From Haplomitrium mnioides (lineage: Eukaryota > Marchantiophyta > Haplomitriopsida > Calobryales), in the NCBI GenBank assembly GCA_049999725.1, contig JBNGIS010010349.1:1-31391 (forward strand): DNA of 31,391 nt, read 5' to 3'. Below are positions 10,181 through 21,245 of this stretch, piece after piece. Below the pieces are notes generated by a model. It had not been told where the DNA came from. It saw only the letters and a list, made by a program, of their open reading frames with translations, and searched no databases. The translations under genes and the position numbers were made by a program. Position 1 is the stretch's first letter, and each line of letters starts with the position of its first letter.

Positions 10181-11879
10181 GGGTGGCAACATGAAGAAAG
10201 GTGAAGGGCATGGGTAAGGCCTCTATTTGTAAGGAGAGAAAGCAATTTGTTCATGTTTTGTGATTAGCGTGGATGCGAGAAGGCATAACAACCTTTCTCT
10301 CTTGATCTTGAAATTTTTGTAACGGCTTTGCCTAGTCGAGGAAAGAACATAAAACAGAGGAGCGAGGGGCTCTCTCACCAGTGTGATGTGTTGTCTTCTT
10401 TCTTGAGCTTGTACAATGCTCGTGATTGATTTAGTAATGGAGGTTTGGCTCCTGAAGGTACCCAATTTGATGTTCGTCAATTTGATTATGACCTCGAGGT
10501 TACTCTGTTATAGCTGCGCAAGTTTGCCCATGAGTAGGTCTTTTCTTGTAGCGTCGAACAAGCTAAATTTGAGTCATGGGGCGAGTGATTCAGCCGCAAA
10601 AGAATATGGCATGTGGAAACAAAAGCAAGAGCTGAAGCCAAAACTCTGTTAGAGTCGCAAGTTTTATTGTATGCTCTGCTTCAATAAGTAGCAAATACCA
10701 GGCGTGTGTTGTGGCTATGAGGTTTGTGTGGATTGTTAGTGTGCTTTTCTCCAGAGGTTGATCGGATCTTTTTGTCCAAGCTGTTGATCAAAGATTTCCA
10801 AAAGAAGTTGGAACATTGTTCGCTCACAGGTTGGAGGCGGTGATTGTTTCATGTCCAACGTTGGATGCGGAGGATGTTTATACTTTGTGAGATATTGTAG
10901 TGGATGTTGCAACTTGGTAGAATAATGATGGAAGGACAAAGAAATCTTGCAATATGAGAGCTCTATTCTATGGTAAGCGTTGATACTTTTCAAGTCAGCC
11001 AAAGAAGTGGAGGCTCAGCTGTGCTGATTGTTTTGTGCTATGGTTGTGCTCGTAGTCTCTCTGATGGTGAAGTAATGCAGAGGTGCAAATTATGGCATGG
11101 AAGTAGAACTCCTATGGAATGGTAAAAGGAACTCAAACCATTGTAGCCAAGGCAAATACATTTTCAAGTCAGCTGAAGAAAGTGGAGGTGTCGTTGTCTT
11201 GATTGTTTCAAGACAGTGACTTCTTTGGAAGCATGATGGACTATATAATAGTTTAGATTGTGACACTTTTGGGTTGGTGGAGAGGATGCTAAAGTTGGGC
11301 GGATGTTTGAGTCAACATGTTATGGATTCGTATTGTTTCGCAACACTCAGATCAAAAGTATTGAGTGATTGGAGGGAGCAAGAGCAAGGGATTTGGTCTC
11401 CCTCTTCTGTTGTGGTGTTGGAGCATTTTCATTTTGAGTATGGTTGGAAGGCATGCAAATGGAGTTGTCACCATCATAGGCAGAGAGACTACCATCTACA
11501 ATACAGCTTGTGCTGCAACACAGCCAAGTGAACCATTGGATTTTCAACTACTCTATATAGCTTATCAAGAGTGATTTTGTGCAACAAACCACACCAGTGG
11601 TGGATTTATAAAGAGAGTAGGATTGACAAAAGATCATGAGGTTTATGGTTGTAGGCTTATTGACATGCCCTTGAGGTCAATGACTGCAAAAGGACATAGC
11701 TATGAAATTCAAATTTTTTCTTGGGTTCTCAACTATGATGGGATTCATTATCTAGAACCAATGGCCATGACTGATGTTGGGGCAGCCCTCGCACTTTAAG
11801 ACATACCTGTATCAAAACTAGTGGCAAGTGTATGAGTAGATTTGGGGGATGACATGTTTGAAGTTAATCCAACAGTCCA
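10181..11879. other. No recognisable gene
   Basis: Scattered short open frames occur on both strands, none with a known motif. The stretch 11580-11800 (+) has a moderately protein-like frame (LIDMPLRSMTAKGHSYEIQI) just upstream of the PPR remnant and may be its decayed 5' part. Confidence 0.4.
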
Positions 11880-12360
11880 AGAGATGATGAAGTTTCAGGC
11901 TGGCTGGAATCACATACAGAAACAAATGAGGTCGTCTTTACTTGTCTCCTTTCAGCTTGTAGCCATGTAGGGTTTGTGGATGAAGGGTTCTGATTGGTTG
12001 AATCCATGGGTTCAGCTATGGTGTTTTACTTGCAGAGGAGCATTATGTGAGCATGGCGAATATTCTAGGCTGAGCTGGTCTACTAGATGAAGTTGAAAAG
12101 GTTCTTGGAAGTGAACTTGAGGTTAGTGAGGAGAGTATTGCACTAGGGTCTTGTTGGGTGCTTGTCGAAATGACAACAATGTTGAGATCGGAGAATGGTG
12201 ACATTGATACATTATGTTGAGCAATGAGGCCTAGTAAGGAATTGTTGAGATCATAACGCACTAATGGAGTATTTGCCTCAATGCAAGGTGGCCAACAAGA
12301 GGTGTTGATATTTCAGTCAAGAGGATAGCTGGGACTTGGTTCGTTCTCAAATCAACAAAA
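11880..12360 (+). pseudogene. PPR protein remnant, C-terminal PPR and E-domain region
   Basis: Pieces in different frames follow the canonical order of a plant PLS-class PPR protein tail. TNEVVFTCLLSACSHVGFVD is at 11922-11981 and MANILG-AGLLDEVEKVL near 12053-12108. LLGACRNDNNVEIGE is at about 12151-12195, YIMLSNE near 12209, and GVDISVKRIAGTWFV near 12301-12345. This is the typical run of last PPR motif, L2/S2-like motif and E motif. Stops and at least three frameshifts make it dead. No DYW domain was recognised downstream. Intact relatives bind organellar RNA and direct its editing; this fragment cannot. Confidence 0.72.
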
Positions 12361-12989
12361 TACATGTAGAATTACATAGATTATTTCAAGAAATAGGATC
12401 GTGGAGACTAAAGGAAAACCAATGGAGGATGGAGTGAAGCTGGTTCAAAGAAAGTAACAATATGCTCTAAACTGAGAAGGAAAACATCTACGATCTGATA
12501 AGAGGTGGCAGTAGATTCTGTTTTGTGATAATGAGAGGCACCAGGTTATTCTGCACACCATCTTGAGTATTGAGGAGGCTCAACAGAGTGTCAAAGCTAT
12601 AGAGATGGAGAAGCTTCAAGAAACATAATCTCATGCATGAAGAATTGGGATTGATGGTAAGGGATATTGTGGGTTGTACGTTTTCTTGTTAGAAGTACAG
12701 ATGTGTTTGTTTACAGGTCTGGCCCAGAATTTAAGACATGAGAAAACTAAAAAGAGAGACAACAGCCAAGCCAAAATTGCCTTTGGGTGATAGATGTTTG
12801 TAGGTTGTAGAGAGATCAGGGTGACCAACCTAAGTAAAGGGGTCTAACCATTCTCTGTAGCTAGTGGCAAAGTATTTGTCCAGTTGTTGTTATTTTTTGA
12901 GTTGGAGTAGGAGAGGAAGGTGAGTGAAGTGCAAGGCATCATCATGGCTAAGTTTTCCCAGTACCTCCGGAGAGTGGCAAAAACTCAAC
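12361..12989. other. No recognisable gene
   Basis: Degenerate sequence follows the PPR remnant. I looked for a DYW-like end and did not find a convincing one. Confidence 0.4.
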
Positions 12990-13238
12990 ATGAAGATTGG
13001 CAATCAGAACCTGTTGTCGAGAGCTGATGACATCAGCAGGGAGTTGTGGCAGCTTGTCACTGCCATACATAATGAGGCTGGAGGGTCTAAACCTTTGTGT
13101 TGACTCCACAAGGTGAAGACCATACGAGGGACACCAATGGATGTACGTAGGGACATATGGAGATATGATTTCGAAGTATGGAAGTTAGATAGTTTGGCAT
13201 CGTTAGAAAACCTCACTGCATTGTCACATATACTTTAA
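12990..13238 (+). pseudogene. Short coding-like fragment of unknown family
   Basis: An 82-codon frame opens at ATG 12990 with one internal TGA near 13101, and reads SRADDISRELWQLVTAIHNE and GTPMDVRRDIWRYDFEVWKL. The composition is protein-like and it ends at a TAA (13236-13238). Family not recognised; it may be captured host sequence. Confidence 0.28.
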
Positions 13239-13240
13239 AT

Positions 13241-13318
13241 GGAGGGTGATACAAAGTATATGAAGCTAAATGTATTCCCCTTTAGTTCTTTGTGATGTAC
13301 TTTGTATTCACCCACCTT
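13241..13318. repeat. Short inverted repeat near the right end of the insertion
   Basis: GGGTGATACAAAGTA near 13242 is matched, inverted, by TACTTTGTATTCACCC near 13299-13314, with about 40 bp between. The arms differ by a single-base indel. It could form a hairpin in RNA or be a small foldback insertion. Confidence 0.55.
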
Positions 13319-13417
13319 TTCTCTCTCATATGTTGTATGTTATGCATGTCAAGTGAAGACCAAAGAAGGACTCCCCCTCCCCTCCCCTTCATATGCCCTA
13401 CATTTCTTGTCCCAACA

Positions 13418-13422
13418 CTAAG
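13418..13422 (+). repeat. Target site duplication CTAAG, right
   Basis: Right partner of 6156-6160. The integrase frame resumes immediately with SKQIHLAPAVDTVDPPQMAK. Confidence 0.82.
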
Positions 13423-14233
13423 CAAGCAGATTCATCTAGCACCGGCGGTGGATACGGTGGATCCTCCACAAATGGCAAAGATTTACCTTGATATAGTTTT
13501 TTTGTTATCATAGAATGCCAAAGGTATTAATATCTCATAGAGATCCATGATTCCTTGGGAAGTTTTGGCGAGTATTGTTCACACTTTTACATACCAAACT
13601 ATTTATGTCAATGACTTATCAACCTCAAATAGATAGGCAAACTGAACGCGTGAATGGTACTGTGGAGGATATGCTTTGAGCGTTATCAACGTTCATCACA
13701 CGAATTGGGATAGTTTCTTACCAATTGTGGAGTTTGCATACAACAACTCCAAACAAGAAAGTACTTCATTTTCTCCTTTCTTTCTCAATTCAAGCCATCA
13801 TCTTCTTGTTCATGATAGTTTGCTTTCTCCTTCTTCTTCCAATACTTTAAGTCTTTCTACCTTTTTGTCTAATTTATCTTCATGTTTGCAAGATGCACGA
13901 AACCATCTTCTTATTTCTCAAAATTAGCAAAAATAGTATGTCGATAAACATCGTCATGATTTCTCTTATGTTTTAGGTGACAAAGTTATGCATTCTACTC
14001 ATGATCTTCCTTTGTCTTTAGACACTTAAGCCCGTAAGTTATCTCCAACTTGGATTAGTTCTTTCTCAATTTCTCAAGTTGTTTCTCTCGTTTTGTACAA
14101 ACTTTTTCTTCCTCTCTATATGAAGATTCATCATCTATTCCATATCTCTAAACTTAAACCTTTTATTTCTAGTTCTGTTTCTTTTCCAAACCATGTATAA
14201 ATTTCTCCTCCAGCTATTGTTCTTGATGATCAT

Positions 14234-14403
14234 GAAGAATTTGAGGTGGATCACATTTTTGCTAAATAAGTTATCAAGTGAGGACGGCATCCACAAGGTC
14301 AATACAAGGTTTTGTGGAAAGACTATCCACTTCATGATGCTACTTGGGAACCTACTTCAAATCTTGAGAATGTTTAAGAGGCTATTCAAATATTTGAAAG
14401 TTG
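14234..14403 (+). other. Chromodomain of the chromovirus
   Basis: The frame reads EEFEVDHIFAK, then after two stops GQYKVLWKDYPLHDATWEP, then NLENV and AIQIFES. The Tyr/Trp spacing (YKVLWKDYP..ATWEP) is that of chromodomains at the C-terminus of plant chromovirus integrases. In live elements this domain guides integration to marked chromatin. The - strand fragment at 17706-17874 carries the same domain. Confidence 0.88.
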
Positions 14404-14444
14404 TGGCAATGACAAGAACATGATTGATTAGAAGATAGAGATTA

Positions 14445-14845
14445 TGTAATAGTACAAGCATAAGGTTGTGTTATTTATAAGAAAATAAAGAGGAGTGAAG
14501 GAAGTGGTAGAGAGTCACTTTTAAGGTTGAAATAAGATTGCTTGCATTTGAAGTTACTTTTAGTAGAGAGTCACTTTTAGGGTTGAAATTAGAATTGACT
14601 TGTAAGTAAAGAAAGAGGTATGACACCATCTTCTCTTGTATAAATGGAAGGGCTTCTTAGCCCCACACCTCATGTTGGAGTTCCTCTTGAATCATTTGGG
14701 TTCTTTGGTTGCTTGGCTTTTGCTTTCACTTTTGGTCTTAGCTTGGAACTTGAGTTGCTTTTGTTTGAAGAACTCTATTAGAGTTCACTATAAGTTCCTT
14801 CTCATTTGGATTTGGTCCTTGAGTTCTTTTACATTCATGATATGC
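14445..14845 (+). repeat. 3' LTR of the chromovirus
   Basis: It starts TGTAATAGTACAAGCATAAG right after a purine-rich stretch (GAAGATAGAGATTA) and ends in ATGCA, about 401 bp. The borders were set by comparing the inverted relative at 17241-17663, which matches over most of the length. Internal short repeats of GAGAGTCACTTTTA occur near 14509 and 14568. Confidence 0.7.
14637..14645 (+). promoter_or_regulatory. TATA box in the LTR
   Basis: TGTATAAATGG sits in the middle of the LTR, followed after about 15-25 bp by the conserved segment TAGCCCCAC..CCTCAT, the likely U3/R junction. The - strand LTR has the weakened version ATGTAAATAG at the same place. Confidence 0.5.
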
Positions 14846-17240
14846 ACTGAGAGGATTCTGAAGGAAGTGATGCTTCTGTGGAGATTGTAATGAGATTTAG
14901 GACATGTTGATGTAAGGGTGACAATGTGATTGTGTTTTTGAGTGTTGCAAAAATGACAGATAGGAAGAAATAGAGATATTGGAAATCTTAAAAGGAGAAC
15001 TTCCATCGTGTGTGTTAGAAAAGTTACAGTGTCAGGTTTGCTTAGAACGATATATGAATCGACCTCTTGTCCAATTCCTATGAAGGGCTTATGTTATTGA
15101 TATTTTGCTTTGAGTTGTTCCAATGGTGATGCTTCCATTTTGCGGTTGGGTTAGGAAGTGTGTGGTCCCCTCCTTATATTTGTATGATAGTTTCTATTGT
15201 TTATGTCACTTTACTTGATGCATTACCTAGACGTTGAGGCTCGAAATAGAAGACTAACCTTATAAGAATGGGCTTCTTCTATATTTTATGTGTGTTTCTC
15301 TTGATGTCTATTCCTTATTAATGTTCAGAGCAAGAGAAAAAATACTTAGTCCAATAAAAACAATTCTCACTCTGTATTGTGTGTTAACTCACATCTTTGT
15401 TGGTAAGGGTTCATTTGGCTTATGTGGATTTCAGCTTAAGATGCACAAGCTAAGTTCTTCGACCATTGGTTTTGCCATTGCTGGTTTGGTAGTTGAGCAT
15501 TAGTGGCTCTAAGATTCTAATATGGACCGCTCAGTCCTTAGCACAAGTATCACTTTATATGAGTAAAGAACCATTACTTGTCACTTATATGTTTGTTACT
15601 TGCGTATTCTTTTCATTTGCGTCCCTCCTCTTATAATCGGAAGACACCAATCATAGCTACAATTACATAAGATTATTCCTCAGGCTTTCTTGATGATATC
15701 AGTTCTTTACATTTTGATGGGATACTTTCTCACTGCTCTTGTCTTTTATCTGTAGGTTCTATAGTGGTTCCTCTTTTTACCCCAAGGTCCCTCACGTTTC
15801 ATTTTCCTCTAACCATAGGTCCCAAGTTATTTGTCTTTTATCCACAAGTCCCAAACACCTCTTTGGCATGGTCAATGACCTCTGGTCCCTCTGAAAGCCC
15901 TTAGGTCCATCCTTTTTTCTAGTCCATTCTTGCCGCCCAATGTCATTTTCAATCGGGAAGTTGGAGCAATGCCTCCGACAACCTGTACCTTTGACATCAT
16001 CCTCTCGCTCGATGCTTTGTCTATAGTGCCCAATAACATTCGCGTGGGTTTAACCTACTGGCTGGTCCTACTCTTAAATCGTGAGTCTCTAGCTTAAGCC
16101 TATGGTATCTCCATTCTATCAAAGTCACCGCTTTGTTCTTCTATCTCTATTATATCGGAGTCACCGCTTTATCCATACTGTCAAATCTAAGTCCATGTTC
16201 CGCCTTGTATTTGTGTTATCAGCGTTGTTATTCTTATCCCTAGCCAATACATCAAAATCCCTGTTTTGCCCATTTAGAAGCCATCTTAGTTGTTGTTTCG
16301 TCTAATGTTCTATTAAAGTTGCTATTTTGCCTTAGACCTGATCTATCAAACTCTCTTAAGAATCTGTTAAGTTCTAGCAAAGTTTACTTTGAAATTAGAT
16401 CCGGATGCAACAAATTGACACCCAACCCTTGCACCCTTGCTTCTCTTAGAACCCTTCGAGTGCACCATGTCCAAAAAGATTCTCTCAAAGTCATCTTACC
16501 TTCTGAGGCCACGCTCGTGCAAGCGCCCCCTTCTAGTGACTAAACATTGCTTCAATATAGCTACCCTGACTATGTATGTTCACGATTCCTCATTCAAGTT
16601 AGTGCACATGCAAGAATGCTCCCACTAGTGACCACAAAAGATGGAAAATACAGCTATTCTACAACCACAACAATTAAAAAGAACCCAATGTCCCCTCTTC
16701 TACCCTTTCTTCTTTGTTGTCTACTCTAGTGGGCTCCTCCTCCTATCCTCACACCCCCTGAATAATGTAACAATGGCATACATTGCCGCTTGCCTCTCCC
16801 CATTCCTATAGCTCCATCCTTTGATGGATTGAATTGCCACTCATTGCAATGTTGTCCTACGTAGAAATAGCTGATGCTTGTGATATGGATCTTTCCATGT
16901 TTATATATCGCATGTGGTTAGCAATAACTGACACCTTGGGGTGGTTAGCTATATGGATTCCACTAAACTCGTTGAGCTTTGATGATTTCGCTACCGTGAC
17001 CTATGAACGCATTTGATGTTTTTCTTCCCTAGTAGAGTCTCGCCTTGCTTTATTTCTTTGGCTTAGTCTCTCATTTGTTTTTGATGCATGCTTTGTAGGA
17101 CTGCTTCGTCTTTGCCTTACCTGAAATTGCATTAGTTATGATAGACGTTGTCTTCGTTTGATGAAAATTTGTGATAGTTTCTCCTTCTCTAAATTGTGAT
17201 AGTCTCTTCTTTTAAATTGTGTAGCTTCTCTTTTTGGAAT
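14846..17240. other. No recognisable gene between two inverted chromovirus ends
   Basis: I read both strands and found only short frames with no family motifs. The stretch 15770-15920 has repeated AGGTCCC or AAGTCCC phrases, and AGTCACCGCTTT occurs twice near 16123 and 16160. It may be decayed transposon DNA. Confidence 0.45.
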
Positions 17241-17663
17241 TGCATCAGTGTAAAAGAACTCAAATACCAACTTCCAAATAAGTATCAACTTCAAGATAGC
17301 TCCAATAGAGTTACACAACTCAATGCCAATAAGTAAACAAAAGCCAAGAATGTTCGCCAGAGCTAAGCAACCAAAAAGCCAAACCGAATTGAGAGGAACT
17401 ATAGAATGAGGCGTGGGGCTATAAAGCCCTTCTATTTACATAAGAGAAGAGGGTGTCATCCCTCTTTCTTCACTTACAAGTCACTTCTAGTTTCAACCCT
17501 AAATTCATCACTTAGAAGTCACTTCTAATTTGAACTCTAAAACTCTAAAAGTGACTTCGAAGGCTAGCAACCTTATCTCAACCTTAAGAATGACCCTCTA
17601 CCACTTCCTTCACTCCTCTATATTTTCTTATAAATATCACAACCTTATGCTTGTACTATTATA
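17241..17663 (-). repeat. 3' LTR of the second chromovirus fragment
   Basis: Read on the - strand this is a diverged copy of the 14445-14845 LTR, about 423 bp. Shared landmarks are AATAGTACAAGCATAAGGTT, GAGTGAAGGAAGTGGTAGAG and TAGCCCCAC. Its first dinucleotide has decayed from TG to TA, and it ends GATGCA. Confidence 0.7.
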
Positions 17664-18691
17664 TAATCTCGGCCTTGTAATTGATGATGTCCTTGTTATT
17701 GCCACAACTTTCAAATATTTGAATACCTTCTTGAGCATTCTCAAGATTTGAAGAAGGTTCCTAAGTAGCATCATGAAGTGGATAGCCTTTCCACAAAGCC
17801 TTGTATTGAACTTGTGGATGCTGCCATCACTTGATAACTCTTTTTGCTAAAATGCAATTCACTTCGAATTCTTCATTATCATTAAGAACAATAGCCGAAG
17901 GAGGAAGTTGAACACAATTTGGAAAGGAAGATGGACTAGGAACAAAAGGCTTAAGTTTAAACACATGGAACATATGATGAATCTTCATATGAAAAAGAAG
18001 ATCAAGTTTATAAACAATGGAAGAAATAACTTGAGAAATAGAGAAAAGACCAATCCAAGCAAGAGATAACTTATAGACTTAAGTATTGAAAGACAATGGA
18101 AGATTTTGAGTAGATAGCATAACTTGGTCACCTAAAATATAAGAGAATCACAATGACAACTATCAATATATTGTTTTTGTCGATTTTAAGCAATAGTAAG
18201 ATGGTTGTAAAAATCTTGCAAAGAAGAAGATAAACAAGACAAAAAGGTAGACATACTTAAAACATTGGAAGCACAAGGAGAAAGCAAACCATTGGGAACA
18301 AGAGGAAGTTGACCCAAATTAAGAAAGAAAAGAGAAAGCCCAGTACTTGCTTGTTTGGAGTTGTTGTAGACAAACTCCACAACTGATAAGAAACTCTCCC
18401 AATCAATGTGATAAACATTAATGAGCTCGTGAAGCAAATCCTCGACAATACGAATAGTGCGCTCTACTTGCCGATCCGTTTGATAATGATAAACACTAGA
18501 CATAGGAAGTTTGGTGTTTTAAAGTTTGAACAACTCTTGCCAATTTTTTCCCGTGAAACATTGACCCCTATCAAATATTAACACCTTGGGCATTCCATAA
18601 TGACAGAAGTTATATCAAAGTAAATTTTTTCCAGTTGTGAAGCATCTATTATATCCACCATCGGTGCTAAATGATTCTGCTTGCTAGGCTT
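17664..18691 (-). pseudogene. pol: Second chromovirus fragment: integrase C-terminal half and chromodomain
   Basis: The - strand translation starts with SKQNHLAPMVD at about 18682 and passes MPKVLIFDRG near 18592. It continues with YHYQTDRQVERTIRIVEDLL, NVYHIDWESFLSVVEFVYNN and LSLFFLNLGQLPLVPNGLL, to a chromodomain. It is the same family as the 4440-14845 element and keeps one open stretch of 105 codons (18503-18186). It begins abruptly at the repeat terminus of copy B. Confidence 0.85.
17706..17874 (-). other. Chromodomain of the second chromovirus fragment
   Basis: The - strand frame reads EEFEVNCILAKRVIK, then after a stop QYKALWKGYPLHDAT, then EPSSNLENAQEGIQIFES. It is better preserved than the copy at 14234-14403 (KGYP, and the CILAKR strand is intact). 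Confidence 0.85.
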
Positions 18692-19085
18692 AACAACCGC
18701 TACTTTGAACCAGGAATCGCTATTGAGTTCCTATTTCATTTGACATTTGCAAAAACCAATTTTTAAATTTTAGCATCAAAAACATCAATTTGATGTTGTT
18801 AACCTGTTTTTTCTAAAACAATGTACATTTTTACATCTAAATTTCTTATTTCATGTACAAATTCTTCTTTAAAATATATTTTCAATGAGAATTTCATCAA
18901 AATTGCTTTCACAATTTCTTCTTAAAAAAAGGCGAGCATCAGTGAACAAAATATATATTACACATACAAGAAATTTTTTTGAATGTTTTCAAAATTAGCA
19001 ATGATACTTTTAATTTTAAAATTGATCAAAACATTCAAATTTTATTGGAAATATACTGAATTAAAAAGGACGCTAAAACACACAA
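18692..19085 (-). repeat. AT-rich 3' terminal segment of the copy B unit
   Basis: On the - strand this matches the tandem segments after copy A and the segment after copy C, and ends GATTCCTGGTTCAAAGTAGC then GGTTGTT. Beyond that point B, C and A share no sequence, so 18692 is taken as the end of the repeated unit. Confidence 0.72.
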
Positions 19086-19440
19086 GAACTTTGGACTGTA
19101 GTCTTAAAGCTTCTGCATGCAAGGTCTACTAAAGTTGTAAGGCACTTGGAATGTTGAAGCTTAGGCATGCAAGAACCTTGAAAAAGAACCCTATGGTGTA
19201 TAGTCACGAGGATTTATTGAAGCCGTTGTGTGAGAAGAATGCTAAAGCTCATGAAAACATTGACTACTAAAGCGAATGTGTGCAGGGACAGCTAAAGCCC
19301 AAGCACGCTTGGGTTGCTAAGACCCATGCGCGTATAAACTACTAAAGCTTTTGTGCAAGGACTCCTGAAGTCCATTGCTGTAGGGACTACTGAATCCCTT
19401 ATGTGCAAAGACTAATGAAACTCAAAATTGAAGAAAACTT
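19086..19440 (-). repeat. Dyad-unit array in the 3' flank of copy B
   Basis: Diverged units such as AAGCTTAGGCATGCAAG lie between ACTAAAG/GCTAAAG spacers. One unit at 19298-19313 (CCCAAGCACGCTTGGG) has perfect 7-bp arms although its sequence differs from the CCATGC form, so dyad symmetry was kept while the sequence changed. Confidence 0.72.
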
Positions 19441-19869
19441 GTACACAAATCCAAATAAAAAGAAAGGAAACTTCCATGCCAGCTTGGACTTTGTTGCTAA
19501 TTTTGAGGAAAACAATATATTTTGTTCAAAAATCATTTAAAGAAAGATAATGGAACTTCAAGAAAATACTTAACAAATTTGATTTGGAATGCATTAGGAA
19601 AAAAACCAATCACAAAATATTTGCTAAAACAAATACTTTATTATATTTGAAAAGTATATTAGTTTGCTTCTACAGCTTTTGGCGTATCCTCTTCAAGAGG
19701 AATGGTCTCATCTAAATCAATGGAATTAGAAGGTTCGGCTCCGATGGTTGCAAGAGAATCATGTCGAGACTATCTAGTCCTAGAAATCGCAATAGAATCA
19801 CCAAATATACCTTCAGTACCACAAGGGATAGGCTCCTTGTAGTACACATATACTATATGTGATTTGGTC

Positions 19870-20600
19870 ATTTTGGATGGCAAAGAAGCCATCATCAAAA
19901 TTCTCTATCATATTCTAAGATGATGCAATTTTGCATCATCTTTAAAGCACATACAAGGTCTCTAACGGATCCAAAGCAAAGATCTAAGATCCAATCTTGC
20001 TCTATTGATAAATGGTCAATGAAAAAATTGTACAAAGCTTGATGCTTTTGGTACACATTCACATGATCCTCATCTCTTAGATGTTTAAGCTTTGCTGACA
20101 TAGTAAGGCAATTGAACACACTCTACATAATTTGTCGAAGACAACCACTGGCATTATCAACTTGCAAGTTGAAGAGCTTCATGCTCCTCTTGCTCTCCTT
20201 AGTCTAGTAGCTCACAGTCCAGTACTCATGGGCGTGAGCAATTCTTCGACCACCAAAATGATGAATACTTTTTTGTCCTTGTAGTAATAAAAAACAAACA
20301 AATCAGACACTTGAAAGATAGTGTAGAAAAACTAAGCAAGATAAAATAAATTCAAAAAAAAATCAAAAAAGAACTTACCAGATGTGGTGGTTGATGGCAT
20401 AGCAAACCTCCAAAAGAGCATCCTCAACGATGCCCAATTGTTGCAAAGAATGAATTAATACAAAAGACCAAAAATCGTAAGTTATAGTTGCCGCAAAATA
20501 AGAAGCCATATAAAAAATGTCATCCTTGGTAAAGGGTTTGGAATCATCATGCTTGCATTCCTTAAGGCTAAAATAGTAAGGAATATCTACAATTACCAAA
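19870..20600 (-). other. N4/N6 DNA methyltransferase core in copy B
   Basis: On the - strand: CFTLVIVDIPYYFSLKECKH (motif IV box changed to DIPYYFS), FWSFVLIHSLQQLGIVEDAL, intron, KSIHHFGGRRIAHAHEYWTV, VYQKHQALYNFFIDHLS, and DWILDLCFGSVRDLVCALKM, where the SGTG loop has become FGSVRD, then ILEYDRE. The catalytic and SAM loops are damaged, so loss of activity is expected even without the stops. Confidence 0.65.
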
Positions 20601-21014
20601 GTGAAACATCTGGGTTTCATGAATCCCTTCAACTGAGGAGCACTAACCTCCTTGTGGACTTGGTAAAATACCACGTTGAGTCTACCAACCTAGGACATTA
20701 AGTCCTTATCTTGGTATTGAAGAGCTCTTTTAGTGAGAGGAGTAGCAGCATCATTTTGCTGCCTTGACTTCCACTATATAGCTTTCTAGCAATGAAGCAA
20801 AACAGCAAGAGGGTAGGATACAAGTGTGGAGGTCTGGTCTTGATCTTTTAGGGCTTCTTTGACCCCTAATATTTTTTTGCCCTTTGGCAGCCATTGTTAA
20901 TTTTTTGACAAGTTATCGTTTAAATGTTTTATCCCTTTATAAAGAGCAAAAACAAAAAAATCAAAGCAAACAAAAAAAAACGTAGACTTTAAAGAGAAAA
21001 AGCAAGAAAGTAAG

Positions 21015-21245
21015 GAATCTTAAGTCCATCTCAACATGAACTTTAGGATCCTTGCAAGAAAATACTTTAAAGTCACTCTCAAGTTTATGTGGACATAAAG
21101 TTGAGAGTCCATGCGAGCATAAACTCAAGTCCATACGTGAATGAACTTCAATGTCTAGGCGTGCTTGGACTCTCAAGTTCATGCGCATATGGATTTGGGT
21201 GTAAAGGCGTGCTTGGACTAGAGAGTCCATGCGAGCATGGACAAC
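21015..21245 (-). repeat. Dyad-unit array in intron 2 of copy B
   Basis: About six units occur in the same intron position as in copies A and C. At 21225-21242 GTCCATGCGAGCATGGAC has perfect 8-bp arms. Variant GGCGTGCTTGGACT units occur near 21157 and 21206. Confidence 0.82.

Larger units (their letters stand above)
6161..13417. mobile_element. 7,257-bp LTR-retrotransposon-like insertion (non-autonomous, or too decayed to classify)
   Basis: The insertion starts TGTTAGG and ends CCCAACA, so its ends are the TG..CA short inverted repeat of LTR elements (TGTTAG/CCAACA). It is flanked by CTAAG on both sides. I could not find matching LTRs at the two ends by eye, nor any gag or pol sequence inside. 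It therefore resembles a large non-autonomous derivative that holds passenger DNA (tandem repeats and a PPR remnant), or an old element with unrecognisable LTRs. It is younger than the chromovirus it interrupts. Orientation is unknown. Confidence 0.66.
13418..14444 (+). pseudogene. pol: Chromovirus pol remnant, 3' part: rest of integrase and chromodomain
   Basis: This continues the 4440-6160 element. The integrase core resumes at SKQIHLAP. The second catalytic Asp region is near 13520-13545 (LIS-RDP) and the Glu region near 13621-13665 (QIDRQTERVNGTVED). HHTNWDSFLPIVEFAYNNSK follows at about 13694-13753, then the GPY/F-like C-terminal region with HDFSYVLGDKV and PLYMKIHHLFHISKLKPF. A chromodomain ends the protein. 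Stops and shifts are scattered throughout. Confidence 0.87.

Noticed and set aside
12361-12640. A DYW deaminase end after the PPR remnant
   Set aside because: No HxE(x)nCxxC pattern or DYW tripeptide could be read in any frame.
14846-17240. Possible copia-like coding near 15000-15700
   Set aside because: Only scattered short hydrophobic phrases; no ordered RT, integrase or RNase H motifs.
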